Source: Anarhynchus alexandrinus (taxonomy: Eukaryota; Chordata; Aves; Charadriiformes; Charadriidae). From it: a stretch of 64,000 nt of DNA. Within the stretch, counting starts at the first letter, position 1. Every line of letters starts with the position of its first letter. Both the position numbers and the translations under genes were made by a program. The stretch is from the NCBI GenBank assembly GCA_008711295.1, contig VUYV01000004.1, positions 3,569,129 to 3,633,128 on the forward strand, in the 5' to 3' direction. Under the pieces are notes generated by a model. That model saw only the letters and a list, made by a program, of their open reading frames with translations. It was not told where the DNA came from and searched no databases. Positions 1 to 10,484 of the stretch are shown here, piece by piece.

Positions 1-1845
1 GAAAAACTTGGCTTATTGTGCAAGTCCCGCTAACTTCAGTGGGAGCCACATACTTTTGATCTTTGCTGAATGAACACTTATCATCCAGTTTACAAGATCC
101 TTCACAATGAATAAATTGAAAAAGCAATGTTATGAATTACGATGAAAGTGTAGTTCAACTATATCAATTTTTTCCAAACAATTTTCATATTAATACAATT
201 TTTACTGTAATCACCTCTTGCAAATTAATGACAGCCATTTTCGGTAACAGTTTGAACACACAATATGGAGCATTTTAGATAAAATTACTCTTTTTGCCTC
301 AACATCAGATGCGTTTCATTCAACATTTGATATTTTTAAACTACCTGAAAAAATATTTTCAGAGGGTCACAGCTTTAAGGGAACAGCTACTAACTCTTGG
401 GTCCAGAGCGCAAGGAAGAATGTGAATAGGGAAAAATGCAGAACAGCGAAAGGGCAGGGAAAAATTCCAGCCAAGAAGCTTTAGGCAGGCACAAAGCACA
501 GAAAGGAAGTGTGGGAGAAGGGCACATGTGGGACAGAAAGCAATGGGACACAAAAGATGGGATTCTTCTCTGTTCTCCTCCCACAGTCAGGTTGCGCTCA
601 CTCTGTGGTTCATACTCAGGCCCACCGGGCCATGTAGAACAGGTGGGTTAAGGGGTGTTCTGTTTTGTTTTTTAAATTAAAAATACCGATTTGCATCCAA
701 CTGTAACTGCAGTTAACGGGGGTTAGGAGCAAACATGAACTATAGCCAAGTGTCGCTCTGTTAAAAGCACTGGCCTGGAACAATCGGACTCTGAATGGTC
801 ACGTTTGCTTCAGTGAACCAGAGCGCAAATAATCTCTTGATTAGCTCATTAGCCATTTATCTTATTCTTTCAAGAGGTATATACGTATATCATACATACA
901 TACACACACGTAACTGTGTATGTAAAATCTTAGCCTTTGGATGCAGCCAGCCAGTTCCCCAACTGATGCACAGCTGCAGCGAATTCCCTAGGTATACACC
1001 AATATACACGAGCTGATGAGCTGTCAGATAGTTTGCTTTGAAACTCAACATTCAATTACGATTTACCTAAACTTTCAGGGCCCCTTTTGTTTCATTTCAG
1101 GTATCAACAAAACCTTAATGTGTTTCTTAGCTCTATATATGGCCTGGGCTGTTTTTATGGGTTGTTAGACACTTCGATTTACTGTGTTATGAACTATGAA
1201 AACTGAGTTGTTGATCATGTAATGATTTCTATGTTGATGAAGCAACAAATACTATCAGTAGTGGGTAGAATTGCCTTACTCGTGTAATAGAAGTTTGTCA
1301 TTATGATGTAATTATTCCTAAAAATAATTTTTTTCTTCACCAAGTGGAACAGCCAAAGTCCTGCATGGTCATTGAAAAGACCCCGAATCCTCCTTTAGCC
1401 CAAGCCGTAAATCAGAATAACGTTTGGCAAGCGCTTGCTATTCCAGGACGCCGGGTTGTGCTACACCGGCTGCTGCCTCTCCCTGTCCAGTCTATATGAA
1501 TCAAGTGGAAATGTGGTCATTTTGATGAATGGTTGTTGGGGTGTGTACAGTAAATACTGACTGGCATTAGTAGCAGCATAGCTTCACAGAGGTTCATGCA
1601 ATGCAGTGTGCTCGGACTCAGTCGAGTATGGCAAGGTGGCTGCACAGCAGTGTCAGGACAGAGGACGAAGGGCCGTTTGTCCCTTACAGCTGAGCTGGAG
1701 AAACTTACCTGCGAGCAGACAGGACTTAAGAGCTACTTCCCCTGGCATTCTGCATTGCATGCAATGTTGTCATACAGAAACCGCACTTGTTAACACGCAG
1801 CTCTAAAATGTGTCTGTCATAAAGGATGAATAATGTTCGGCATAC
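1..1845 (-). other. RIMBP2 intron, incomplete at left edge
   Basis: No coding exon supported. SH3-II and SH3-III signatures were sought on the minus strand and not found. A short CATACA/CACACA stretch lies near 890-910. A CpG-enriched block lies at about 1385-1480. An open minus-strand frame at about 390-640 lacks good splice sites. Confidence 0.7.
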
Positions 1846-1998
1846 CGTATCTATATTCAGAGGCCATGGTACGCTGCTGAGGCCATTTCTTGTGTCCACC
1901 AATGCTGCGATAATAAGCTTCTTCTTTTACAGGTGAAATATTTCCCTCACTACCTGACCGAGACCGACCGCCTTCACTGTTACTGTCCATTGTAATTT
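1846..1998 (-). CDS. RIMBP2: RIMBP2 exon, 153 bp symmetric (phase 1-1), probable cassette
   Basis: Read on the minus strand after a pyrimidine-rich acceptor ending ctccatag, with donor gtatgc. The open frame gives E-ITMDSNSEGGRSRSGSEGN-ISPVKEEAYYRS-IGGHKKWPQQ and ends YRYG. It enters at phase 1, exactly what the upstream exon at 4828-4945 supplies (G|AA gives Glu), and leaves at phase 1, so including or skipping it keeps frame. In the shorter human protein as I remember it, the sequence after VPSI continues directly with DDYGRD, which suggests this exon is optional. The product is Ser/Gly/basic and probably disordered. I recognise no domain. Assignment to RIMBP2 rests on strand, position and phase. 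Confidence 0.75.
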
Positions 1999-4827
1999 CT
2001 ATGGAGAAAAAGGGAATGATCTATTAAAACATATTGTATCGTTGCCTTTGCGGAGGCTCCTGTGGGCAGGCTTTGCCTACCTTTTGTTCTGACTTGCATC
2101 TAGTAGGAAGGCTAAACACTGCATAAGCTTTGACAGATGCCTCAGCCTCTAGAAATCCTTCTTCAGCAGGGGAATCACAGAAATGTGTATCTCCTTTTTT
2201 TAAAGCATCTGAGTTTTGCACTTTTGAAAATTCATACAGTGTAAATATTGTTTGTTAGATCTTTGGATAGGTATCATCTTTTATTATGAGGTTTAAACAA
2301 TCCTACCTGCCAGATCTGCAAGGTCAAGAGCACTGTAAACTGTGTTTCACCTTCTAAAGTATCAACCTAAAAACAAAAATTAATTAATTTACTTAAATCC
2401 TACCTGCAATAAGATACTAATCCAAAGTATTTATAGCTTAATGGAGAAAATACCTCAAAGAATTTAAATTCTGGAACATTTTGGAGAAAGGTTTTATCAT
2501 TGGAATCCTAAGAACATTACAATTTTGAAGGTCTTTCCCACTAATTTCACCTCCCAGAGTTGCCTTAAGAACTTTGCATTTCTAAAGTGACCCTTTAGCT
2601 GAATAACTCAGCAAAAACTCCAGGCGTACACGTAAAGGAATAAGATGCTGCCAAGAAATTTGGAATCCAAATTTTGAGCTATATGCTGAGGCCAACATTT
2701 TCATGTATTTAAGCAGTCTAAACTTTGGCTCAACTGTATTTACTTTCTTCTTTTCTTTCGTTTTACTCTGCTTTTCACTTTGTGGATCTACATACTATAA
2801 TGACACAACTATAATAAATTCCTTCTTCAAAAAACGTATTTGCAGCCCTTATTCATGGGAAACTTCCTCTGTCAGTGGGAGTTCCGAACAGGGGGTTCAA
2901 GTTTATACAATGCTCTACTATATGCTTTTGGATGCCCTACTTTTACCACATTTTATTTATCTGAACTCTTGCTACATTTTATATCTTGTGGATTTTTTTC
3001 CAGCAGGCTTACAGGAAGCAACTTTTGTGCAGAGTTTTATCAAGTATTCATATCTGCTTCACTTACCCTCAAAGTGATTTATTACAGTATGATGCTGAAA
3101 GTGAGAAATATTGCATACATATCTTTCAGCAATTTTCAACACTAGTCTTTTAGTCAGAAATTAGGACTCTTGAACTCTAAACCACATAAAGCCTTTCAAC
3201 AGCCTCACAGGAAACCATTTTTTTTGTCAGATGCTGTACATAATGCTCAGTAGTTTGCTTGTTACCAGCATTAGACAGTATTTTTTAATTAAAATGAAAA
3301 TTAAAAGGAAACCCAAAGGATTAATTCAAACAAACCTGTCTACTCTCCTGCTATTCATAAAAAAACCAAAACATTTTAGTAGATAATACAAAAGAAAGAA
3401 CTTAGATACAAAACTTGCTTTAAGTAGTCCAAACACAAACCAGAAATCTTTACTCCTGAGAAAAAAAAAAAAAAAAGGCTGCTTTCAGAGAAAAAGAAAA
3501 AAGGACATGAAAATCTAACAGTCTTCACACATTATCCAAAAGCTCTTTGGTTCAGCTAACAACAACCTGTCAACAGAAGCACAAGAGCCTCCTTGGAGCT
3601 GATTCTCCCCCATACCATTTTCATACCAGTGTGATTCCATTGACATCTGTGAAGATTATCCTGGTTTATACCAGGATGTGGGACGAGAATCAGCCTCTGA
3701 GCAGTCATGCTCTACCGAAGACACTGAGAAAGTTTAATGCATTACAGCTGTGTGTGTTTTCTGATCTATGGTTTCAATAATAATAATTACTACCTACTAG
3801 ATATCAAAATAATTGTGCCCACTAGGGGGTTTTTGCTTTTAATTTACAGTACAGGCATTTTAGTGTGAATCTATGAAAAGGGAAAAATATTTAATATTTA
3901 AAAATAAAAGCATTCCTTAATGATCAGTCTCCTTCCTTCTGATATCCACATTTAGGACGTCTCTTATTCACATAAATGTTATGTGAGAATTGCCTGACAC
4001 TGCTTCCTTCTCCTCCTGATGATGCCTACAGTATTCACAAATTAAAGTCCAGATTAGGGACAGGGATGGGAGCGACTTTACTTCCTCATGGAGTAAAGTT
4101 CTGCTAATAGCTCACAAAACTCTTTCTGCCTTTGTTTTGCATGTGTTTTCTGATTTTCAGTGTGAATATTTCATATTTGTCAGTATAGAGTGCAAGTTTT
4201 AATAGATATGTATTTGTCCATAGTGTCTTCATTCCATTATCTTTTCTGCACTACTTTTTGGATTTTATGGTATACACCAGCATATAGTTTAAGTCATAAG
4301 CAAACCAGAATAGGGATGATTCTGTATGAAATATCAAATCTAGTAAATATGTGTGAGTTCTACTAACTTGATACATTTCAGCGCTTCCATTTTTCCTGCT
4401 AAATTCCAAAAAGTAGTCAAGAAAATGGAAAGTGAATGCAAAATGATGGTGGATGAATGGGAAGATGGATGGCTGAATGGATGGCTGAATGGGTATGTTT
4501 ATTTTACTGACCATACAGTAGCCTGCCTGCAAACTTCTTCTTAGGTAACATCTAACAGTATCTAAGCTTAATCAAGCTCATAAAAGCTCCAATACCCACT
4601 AAATTCAATGAAAAGACTCCCAGTGATGTCGATGACTACTGATTCAGCCCCCTGTGAGACCCCAGTACACTCATATTTAGATGGAGATGTTTTTAGTTCC
4701 ATTTCATCCCATTTAAACTAAGAGTAACCATGGTTCAAGACAAGCGTCTGTTGTTCCTTTTTTTAAGGACCGCCTTCCCAACTCTGAGGCTGCAAAGAAC
4801 AGAAATGCACCAATCTGTCCAACTAAC
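1999..4827 (-). other. RIMBP2 intron
   Basis: Mostly AT-rich unique sequence. It holds a splice-competent 60-bp block at 2307-2366, an A-run at about 3462-3477 and a degenerate GATG/GGCTGAAT repeat at 4446-4492. Otherwise nothing recognised. Confidence 0.8.
4446..4492 (+). repeat. Degenerate GATG/GGCTGAAT tandem repeat
   Basis: GATGG units followed by two copies of gatggctgaatg. Imperfect and short, probably an old microsatellite. Confidence 0.75.
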
Positions 4828-4945
4828 CAATGGAAGGGACCAACATTGGTCGAGACCTTTGTGGCACTGCACTGCCATGAGAGGACCTTCGCCCTGCATG
4901 CTCCGCCCTTTCAGGCCGTCCTGCAGATGATGGATTACCTAAAAG
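4828..4945 (-). CDS. RIMBP2: RIMBP2 exon, LLGNPSSAG linker upstream of SH3-II
   Basis: Acceptor is ttgttgttttttag and donor is gttagt, a weaker than consensus site. The 118-bp exon enters at phase 0 and exits at phase 1. It encodes LLGNPSSAGRPERAEHAGRR followed by SSHGSAVPQRSRPMLVPSI. This lines up with the human segment LGNPASAGRVDHMGRR...PQRSRPVTVPSI, the linker that precedes SH3-II. The PQRSRP stretch is a basic, proline-containing patch. The upstream partner is either the 732-bp exon (6631-7362) or, if that is skipped, the exon at 10326-10484. Both end at phase 0, so either join is in frame. Confidence 0.9.
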
Positions 4946-6630
4946 CTAAAAAACAACAACAGAAAAAACAGGTTTGTAAGTTACATGCATGGTAACATTA
5001 TGGTTATATGGTTGGACACTAATCAGGTCAATCACATTTGGAAGCATAAGCTCTAAAGGCAACTAAACTTAGTTTTTAACTGAAAGGTTAGCTGAAAAGA
5101 AAATACTGTTGCCTGGCAAACCTGCAAAAGAAAAAATGGTTCCCTGATTTATGGCAGAGTTTTGTAACCAGCAGTCACACATCAGAACAAAAAGAAAAGA
5201 AAAGAATAATTTTTGAAATATTCTTTTGCCTTTGTTGTTGCTGCTAAGATGACGTTATAACCTCCTGAAGAGTAGTACAACCAGTCATGAGAGGTGTGGA
5301 GGTTGGACTGCACTGAAAAGGCAAACCTTTTTTGTATTCAGCTACACAGCTTTGTCCAGTTTGCAGCATGTGAACAAGTGTACGTCCTTCTGGCTTTGAG
5401 CCCACTGCTTTTCTAGAATGGCCTTCGGTTGTTAAAGCTTTTTAAAGGTCATTGAAACATGTAGAAGGGACTGTAGACACACTTCGTCTCCCATCACAGC
5501 GGTCTCTTTCTGTTCACTACCCTTGCAGAAAACGTTGCTATCTTAACTAAATGGCACTATTTTAATGCTTTCCAGAGTTTATCATGCAGTCATTGAGATT
5601 AATACCGCTTGGGCACCAATTTTAACAGGAGAAATTTGTAAGGATCATTTCAGCATAAACTGCTAGGCTAGAAGAGCAGGCAGCTGATTTCTACTCTTAC
5701 ATGAAACATATTAGATTTGAGGTTTCCACTCTGGACTGTTGCAGACTGAGAGGGTAAAGAACTTGCTCTGGTCTTTAGGGAGCAGGGAAGCCTACGGAAG
5801 CATCTATCAAAGCGTGGAGACTCTGCTATAGATTAATGGTCAGAAATGCAAATAGGCAAGATCACGCAGAGGCATCCTTGAAAGATATGGGATGGCCCTG
5901 GCCTCTCCCTTTGGAAGAAGCTGTTTGCCTGCATTCTCATGCAGAGATGCAGTCTGCAACTTCAAAGGCAAGAAGAGATGGTCTAAAAAGGAAGGCAAAG
6001 TAGTGACAGTGCAGAGATAAGGTAGAAAATGGAAATATGATGAAACCCGTGACTCCATAAATCTGGGTCACTGTCACACTGGGGAGAATCTTGATTTTTG
6101 TCCAGAGATGTTTCATGATAAAAGAGCATATCCTGAAAATTCTGGGAATGAGGTGAATAAAAGCAACATGATGAAATGAAGTCCTTGACATTAAAAAAAA
6201 AATTACTGATGAAATATTTTTCCAGTTAAAATGCAGCTTTTTTTTAAAGCAACATTTAGATGGGCAAAATAAAGAAAAGCAATACTTTGGAAAAATTGTA
6301 GTTCAGCTAACCCTTAATTAAAATTTAGATTCAGTTGTCCTTTAATAAAAGCAGCCATTATTGTAATTTGTTCTGTGGGAAAATCATTGTAAAGCAAATT
6401 AAACTGATTTCAGCGTGACACAAAAGAGGACTGTAAAGGAAAATGCAGAATAATAAACAAAAATGACTGGGAAGGGAAAAAAAAGGGGGGGAAATGTAGC
6501 AGGTAGGTCCAAAAGATGGACTCTAAAAATTAATTCAGAAAAAAAATGAAAAAGAGAAAAACAAAAACAAAAGAAAGAAAACAGACTGATTTGGCAAGCA
6601 GATGTTAGAAGGAAGATTTATTTCACACAC
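4946..6630 (-). other. RIMBP2 intron
   Basis: Lies between the 732-bp exon and the LLGNPSSAG exon. The part next to the upstream donor is purine-rich on the plus strand (6535-6580), giving a spurious Phe-rich reading frame on the minus strand. An AATAAA hexamer on the minus strand (6617-6622) sits just past the donor. No other feature seen. Confidence 0.8.
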
Positions 6631-7362
6631 CAGAGAGTCTTCTGCATCTCTGTGGGATGGCTTTGCAAGTAGACCAGCTGCCCTAGAGTCAGCCATTTTT
6701 AAGTCGGTCTTCCAGCCTCCCTGAACATCTTCATTAGACAAATTATCTGTTCTATTACATTTCTGAGTCTCATACTTTTTCTCGTAACTGGGCTTGACCT
6801 GTTCACTCCTGGGCTCCACAAAGGAAGGACCCAGGTCACCAAAATCTTCTTCGATGCTGGTCTGTCTGGTTAAGGTTTTCCTGCGAGCAAGCAATGGCCT
6901 CATGCTTTTCCTGCAGGAACAGTTAGCAGTCTCTGCACAACAGCTAGATGCAACGTTGGCAGAAACTGAATCACAAGTATATCTGAAATTAAAACGAGAT
7001 TCTTCTTCTTCACTTCCACAGTCTAGTCCACTGTCTGGGCTTCTCGATAAGGATCGGCTATATTTACATCCTTTGTCGTCTGCAGCAAAGTCCTCCATGC
7101 CTGAAATTCTGTGCTTGGCTGGGTACCAGAAGTTGTGCTGCTGGTCTTGATTGTAGGGCCTAGGTGGTCTAGAGTCTCTAGCTATTGTGGGATTCTTTTT
7201 ATAGGGCATACCTAAACCCTGCTTGTACAGCAGTTCAGAGTATTCACCATCCTCTTCAGCTACTTCTGGAATACTGAAAAGCTTTTTACTGTGATGTATC
7301 TGCTGTGAAAAGTCAGGCTGTTCCAAAAAAGTGGCTTCAGTGGTCTTATTCTTATCGCACTC
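6631..7362 (-). CDS. RIMBP2: RIMBP2 long 732-bp exon (244 codons, phase 0-0), Ser-rich cassette
   Basis: Acceptor ends ataatcttaag and donor is gtgtgtg. The frame starts ECDKNKTTEATFLEQPDF and ends SHRDAEDSL, with no stop across 244 codons. It is symmetric, so the protein is in frame with or without it. Visible features are an acidic SIPEVAEEDGEYSELL segment, a serine cluster SRSLSRSPDSGLDCGSEEEE, a Cys-rich patch (SSCCAETANCSCRK), then LLARRKTLTRQTSIEEDFGD with stacked R-x-x-S/T basophilic-kinase motifs. No catalytic or globular domain is evident. I recall closely similar sequence in longer vertebrate RIMBP2 isoforms, and it is absent from the shorter human form. Reading continues past the donor into a low-complexity Phe-rich intron stretch, which is not part of the exon. 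Confidence 0.9.
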
Positions 7363-10325
7363 CTTAAGATTATGTAATGTTAAAAACCAGACAGGGAACA
7401 AAGAGTGTGTGACAAAAATAAAATGGGAGGGAAAAGGGAGAAGAAAAGAAAAATAAAGACAGAATTAGTTTTAGAGCAATGGTAAACATAAGACATGCAT
7501 CTTATTTAGTGAAAAGGATGTCATGCTTTGAATGAGAATCTGTGAAAAATAAAGACATGATTAAGAAGTTGCTGGGTGTCAGATACAACATGAGAGGTCA
7601 GTACAAACAACTGAGTGATGCTCTTAACAAGAATAAACCCATGCATTTAAAACAAAGCAATAAAAGCTGCATACAGGTTCCAGCACGGTGAATGAGAATG
7701 GCATTAAAACACAGCACTAATGCTTAGCATGTTCCTTGCCCCATGCCAAATTGCTATTTAATTTTTCTTTGTAACCAGAACCCATACTTGAGAATGAGAA
7801 TTCTGTTCTAGCAAGCTTTCTTGCTTTGCATCTGTTAAAGCATCCTACATGAGTAGCAAATACTCCTAAATCTCCTGCCAGAGGAGACCTATTTTGCAGA
7901 CATCATTAAAGGAGTTTGTTTCCTTTGTAAAATTGTAAAAAACTTGCACCATTTTTAAAGCTTGGCTTCCACAGAAAGAACCCTGAGAAGCAGGCTGCTC
8001 TGATGTCACTTGGTCTGCACTGTCATCAAATCTCTCATCATAATCTTGTACCTGCTTGACAAAACTGATATTTGAAAATCAGCCTATTAGCAGTAGTAAG
8101 TAAAAGTCTCTGTTTATACCAGAAGCAGGTAAAAACCATCCCAGCCTGATAAAATAAGCATTATGAACACAACAGACACATTTTGTAATTCTTCTATTAC
8201 ATTTACACAAAACACAGGTTGGTGTGACAGAAGAATCCTATGCAGTATCTTTGTTGGACTCTGAGAAAAGACAAGAGAATAATGATGCAGGAGGTGTTGG
8301 TTTTGATTGACGTGGTTTATAGATTCTACATCACTGAGATCCCCTCTCCTTGTTCTTTACTCAATGCCTGGATCAGGTAGGTCTCTGGACAAAACAGAAC
8401 CCATAAATACTGACAGGATCGTGTTGGTGACTTCAGCAATACCTGTCTCTCTGAGCGCATTAAACTTAGCTGGGTTTTGGATGTCTTCCCCTTTCAGGCG
8501 TTAGGAACTTTGTAAGTTACTTTATGACTATATTTGTTTCACCTATTTTCATTCATTTTTAAAATGTGTATCACACGTGAAACTTTTGAGACAAACTGCC
8601 ATAAAAGTGGAAAAAAATCAATAAATATGAACAAGGATAGTTTTGATTGGAGCTCAGATATCCCACATTCTAGAATGCTCAGATCAGGTGAGTTGAATCT
8701 TCCCTCGGTCACCCATGTAAGCCTTTGTTTTAGGGAACCATTGGAGGGAATAATAATCTCCCGACAAAACAAATATATATCTGCATGCAAAATGTTTTCT
8801 TGTTACTTGGGGCATCTATTAACTTGGGAGAGACTACTCAATTACAGCTGCAAGGGCATGGCTGGCATACTTCCAGGTGCAAGAGGAACAAGAATCTGAT
8901 TACATTATGGAAAATTCAGTAAACATGTTTTTCATTTTTTTGTTTATTACTGATGTTGCAAAGTGAAATTTGATCTAGTGAAAGAGGGTGACATTATCTA
9001 GCACTTTGGGATCAGAATCTGACCTGCATTTTACATTAGAAAACTTATCAGCATAGCAGGCCATGTTTTCCAAAGGAGACTCAGACATCCATGAGTCCTT
9101 CCCCAGGAAGTACTCATTTACTGAACTCCACTTCTGCAGAATGAGTCAACCAACCGTACCCTTCCCATGCACTACTATATCAACAGAAGTATGCCTGCAC
9201 ACTTTAATGGGTCTAAAATGATTTACTACACCAATTAAGGGTCTGGACCTTTCCTTTTAAATAACAACATTGGCAATACTAATTTAAAACCAAGAAGTAA
9301 ATATACTTTCTGATGCATAAAGAACAAGAACAGTCTAGGAATAATTCACTTTTTCCCAGAGGAAAGGGACAGAAGCAGCATGCAGAAGGATTTCAGTTTC
9401 AACCTTTATGTTAGCGGAATAATAGAAACACTGATTATTTTTTCTTTTGAAAAAGTAGCTGTCTCATTCCAGATAGTATCATAATAAAAGGACTGAATTT
9501 ATAGTACATGAAAGCAGTTACAAGAATGGCCAAAATTCTTGTATGCATGAGAAAATATTATGGTTTTTTAGTTAAATAGCAGCATATTGGAAGAAAAAAA
9601 TCAACCTGTGAGTTTTCTTATCATTCAAGTTATCCAGCTTTCTAAGAAAACACAATTTAGTATAATTGCTAAACACAATTTACATGTACAAATATACTGT
9701 AGGAAATATATATTCTGTATTGGATAGGTTCAACATTCTATGCATGCTTCAATTGTGATACTAAAATTGTCTTTCATGACGAATATTCCTGTGTATTGTT
9801 AAAGCAGTATTTCTGATAGGTATATCCTACTGTCTCTGGTGACTCCTGAATAATCAGAGCATGAGGATTTCTGCATTTATCAAACAAAGTTGACCCAACT
9901 CCCTTTCTTACAAGCACAATTTAAAGCCTGTGGAAGAGATGGGACTACTCAGACATGAAAAAACTAAGGTTTTTTTCTTTCTGCATGTATGTATGTTTAT
10001 ATAAATCTCCTTGTACATGTAGTATATTGTCATATAGACATGGGAAAGGTCCCCAGATATAGAACAGAAATTGCAACTTCAACAATTAAATATAGGAAAA
10101 TAGTCAACTAGTTAAAAGATTAGCTATCAAATAATGCAAAAAAAAAAAGTAATAAATGTATTAAAGTGGCCTTGACATCATAAATGCTGTTCACCCCAGT
10201 TTTAGGTCTATATGACAGTGTGAGTTTTAATGGTTTGCAAACCCCGTAATTGACTAAAAGAAATGCTTTGAAGGAAGAATCAAAATATGGAGGTACTCCT
10301 ACAGTTTCTCTGCAGTCACACTTAC
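7363..10325 (-). other. RIMBP2 intron
   Basis: AT-rich unique sequence with no recognisable exon, repeat family or RNA gene. Several short A/T runs. Confidence 0.8.
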
Positions 10326-10484
10326 CTTAAGCGCATTGTGTGAAGTCACACTGACTCGTCGCCTTCCTCCATCCTCCAGCTGCATTTCGGAGTACAGCTC
10401 TTCCTCATCTTCTTCCATAATATCAGACAAGTCAGAACCTCTGCTGCTCTCTGTATGGTACTCTTCACCATGGCAATAGTGAGG
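10326..10484 (-). CDS. RIMBP2: RIMBP2 exon, acidic segment ending SHNALK
   Basis: A 159-bp, phase 0-0 exon between acceptor ctgtcaattag and donor gtaagtg. It encodes PHYCHGEEYHTESSRGSDL, then the strongly acidic DIMEEDEEELYSEMQ, then LEDGGRRRVSVTSHNALK. Order and wording match the human RIM-BP2 region between the third FN3 and SH3-II. The RRRVS sequence fits the PKA consensus R-R-x-S. The human segment as I remember it has RRRPSG here. The exon can splice to either 7362 or 4945 without changing frame. Predicted to be disordered. Confidence 0.95.

Noticed and set aside
390..640. Open minus-strand frame including PGGPEYEPQSERNLT, which looked exon-like.
   Set aside because: No convincing pyrimidine-rich acceptor or in-phase donor, and no match to the SH3-II region expected next.
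6535..6630. Continuation of the 732-bp exon frame to a Phe-rich hydrophobic C-terminus, with a minus-strand AATAAA at 6617-6622 suggesting a terminal exon.
   Set aside because: The tail is low-complexity readthrough of a purine-rich intron. The hexamer would cleave before the stop codon, giving a non-stop transcript. A GT donor at a family-consistent point (DSL|) explains the exon better.
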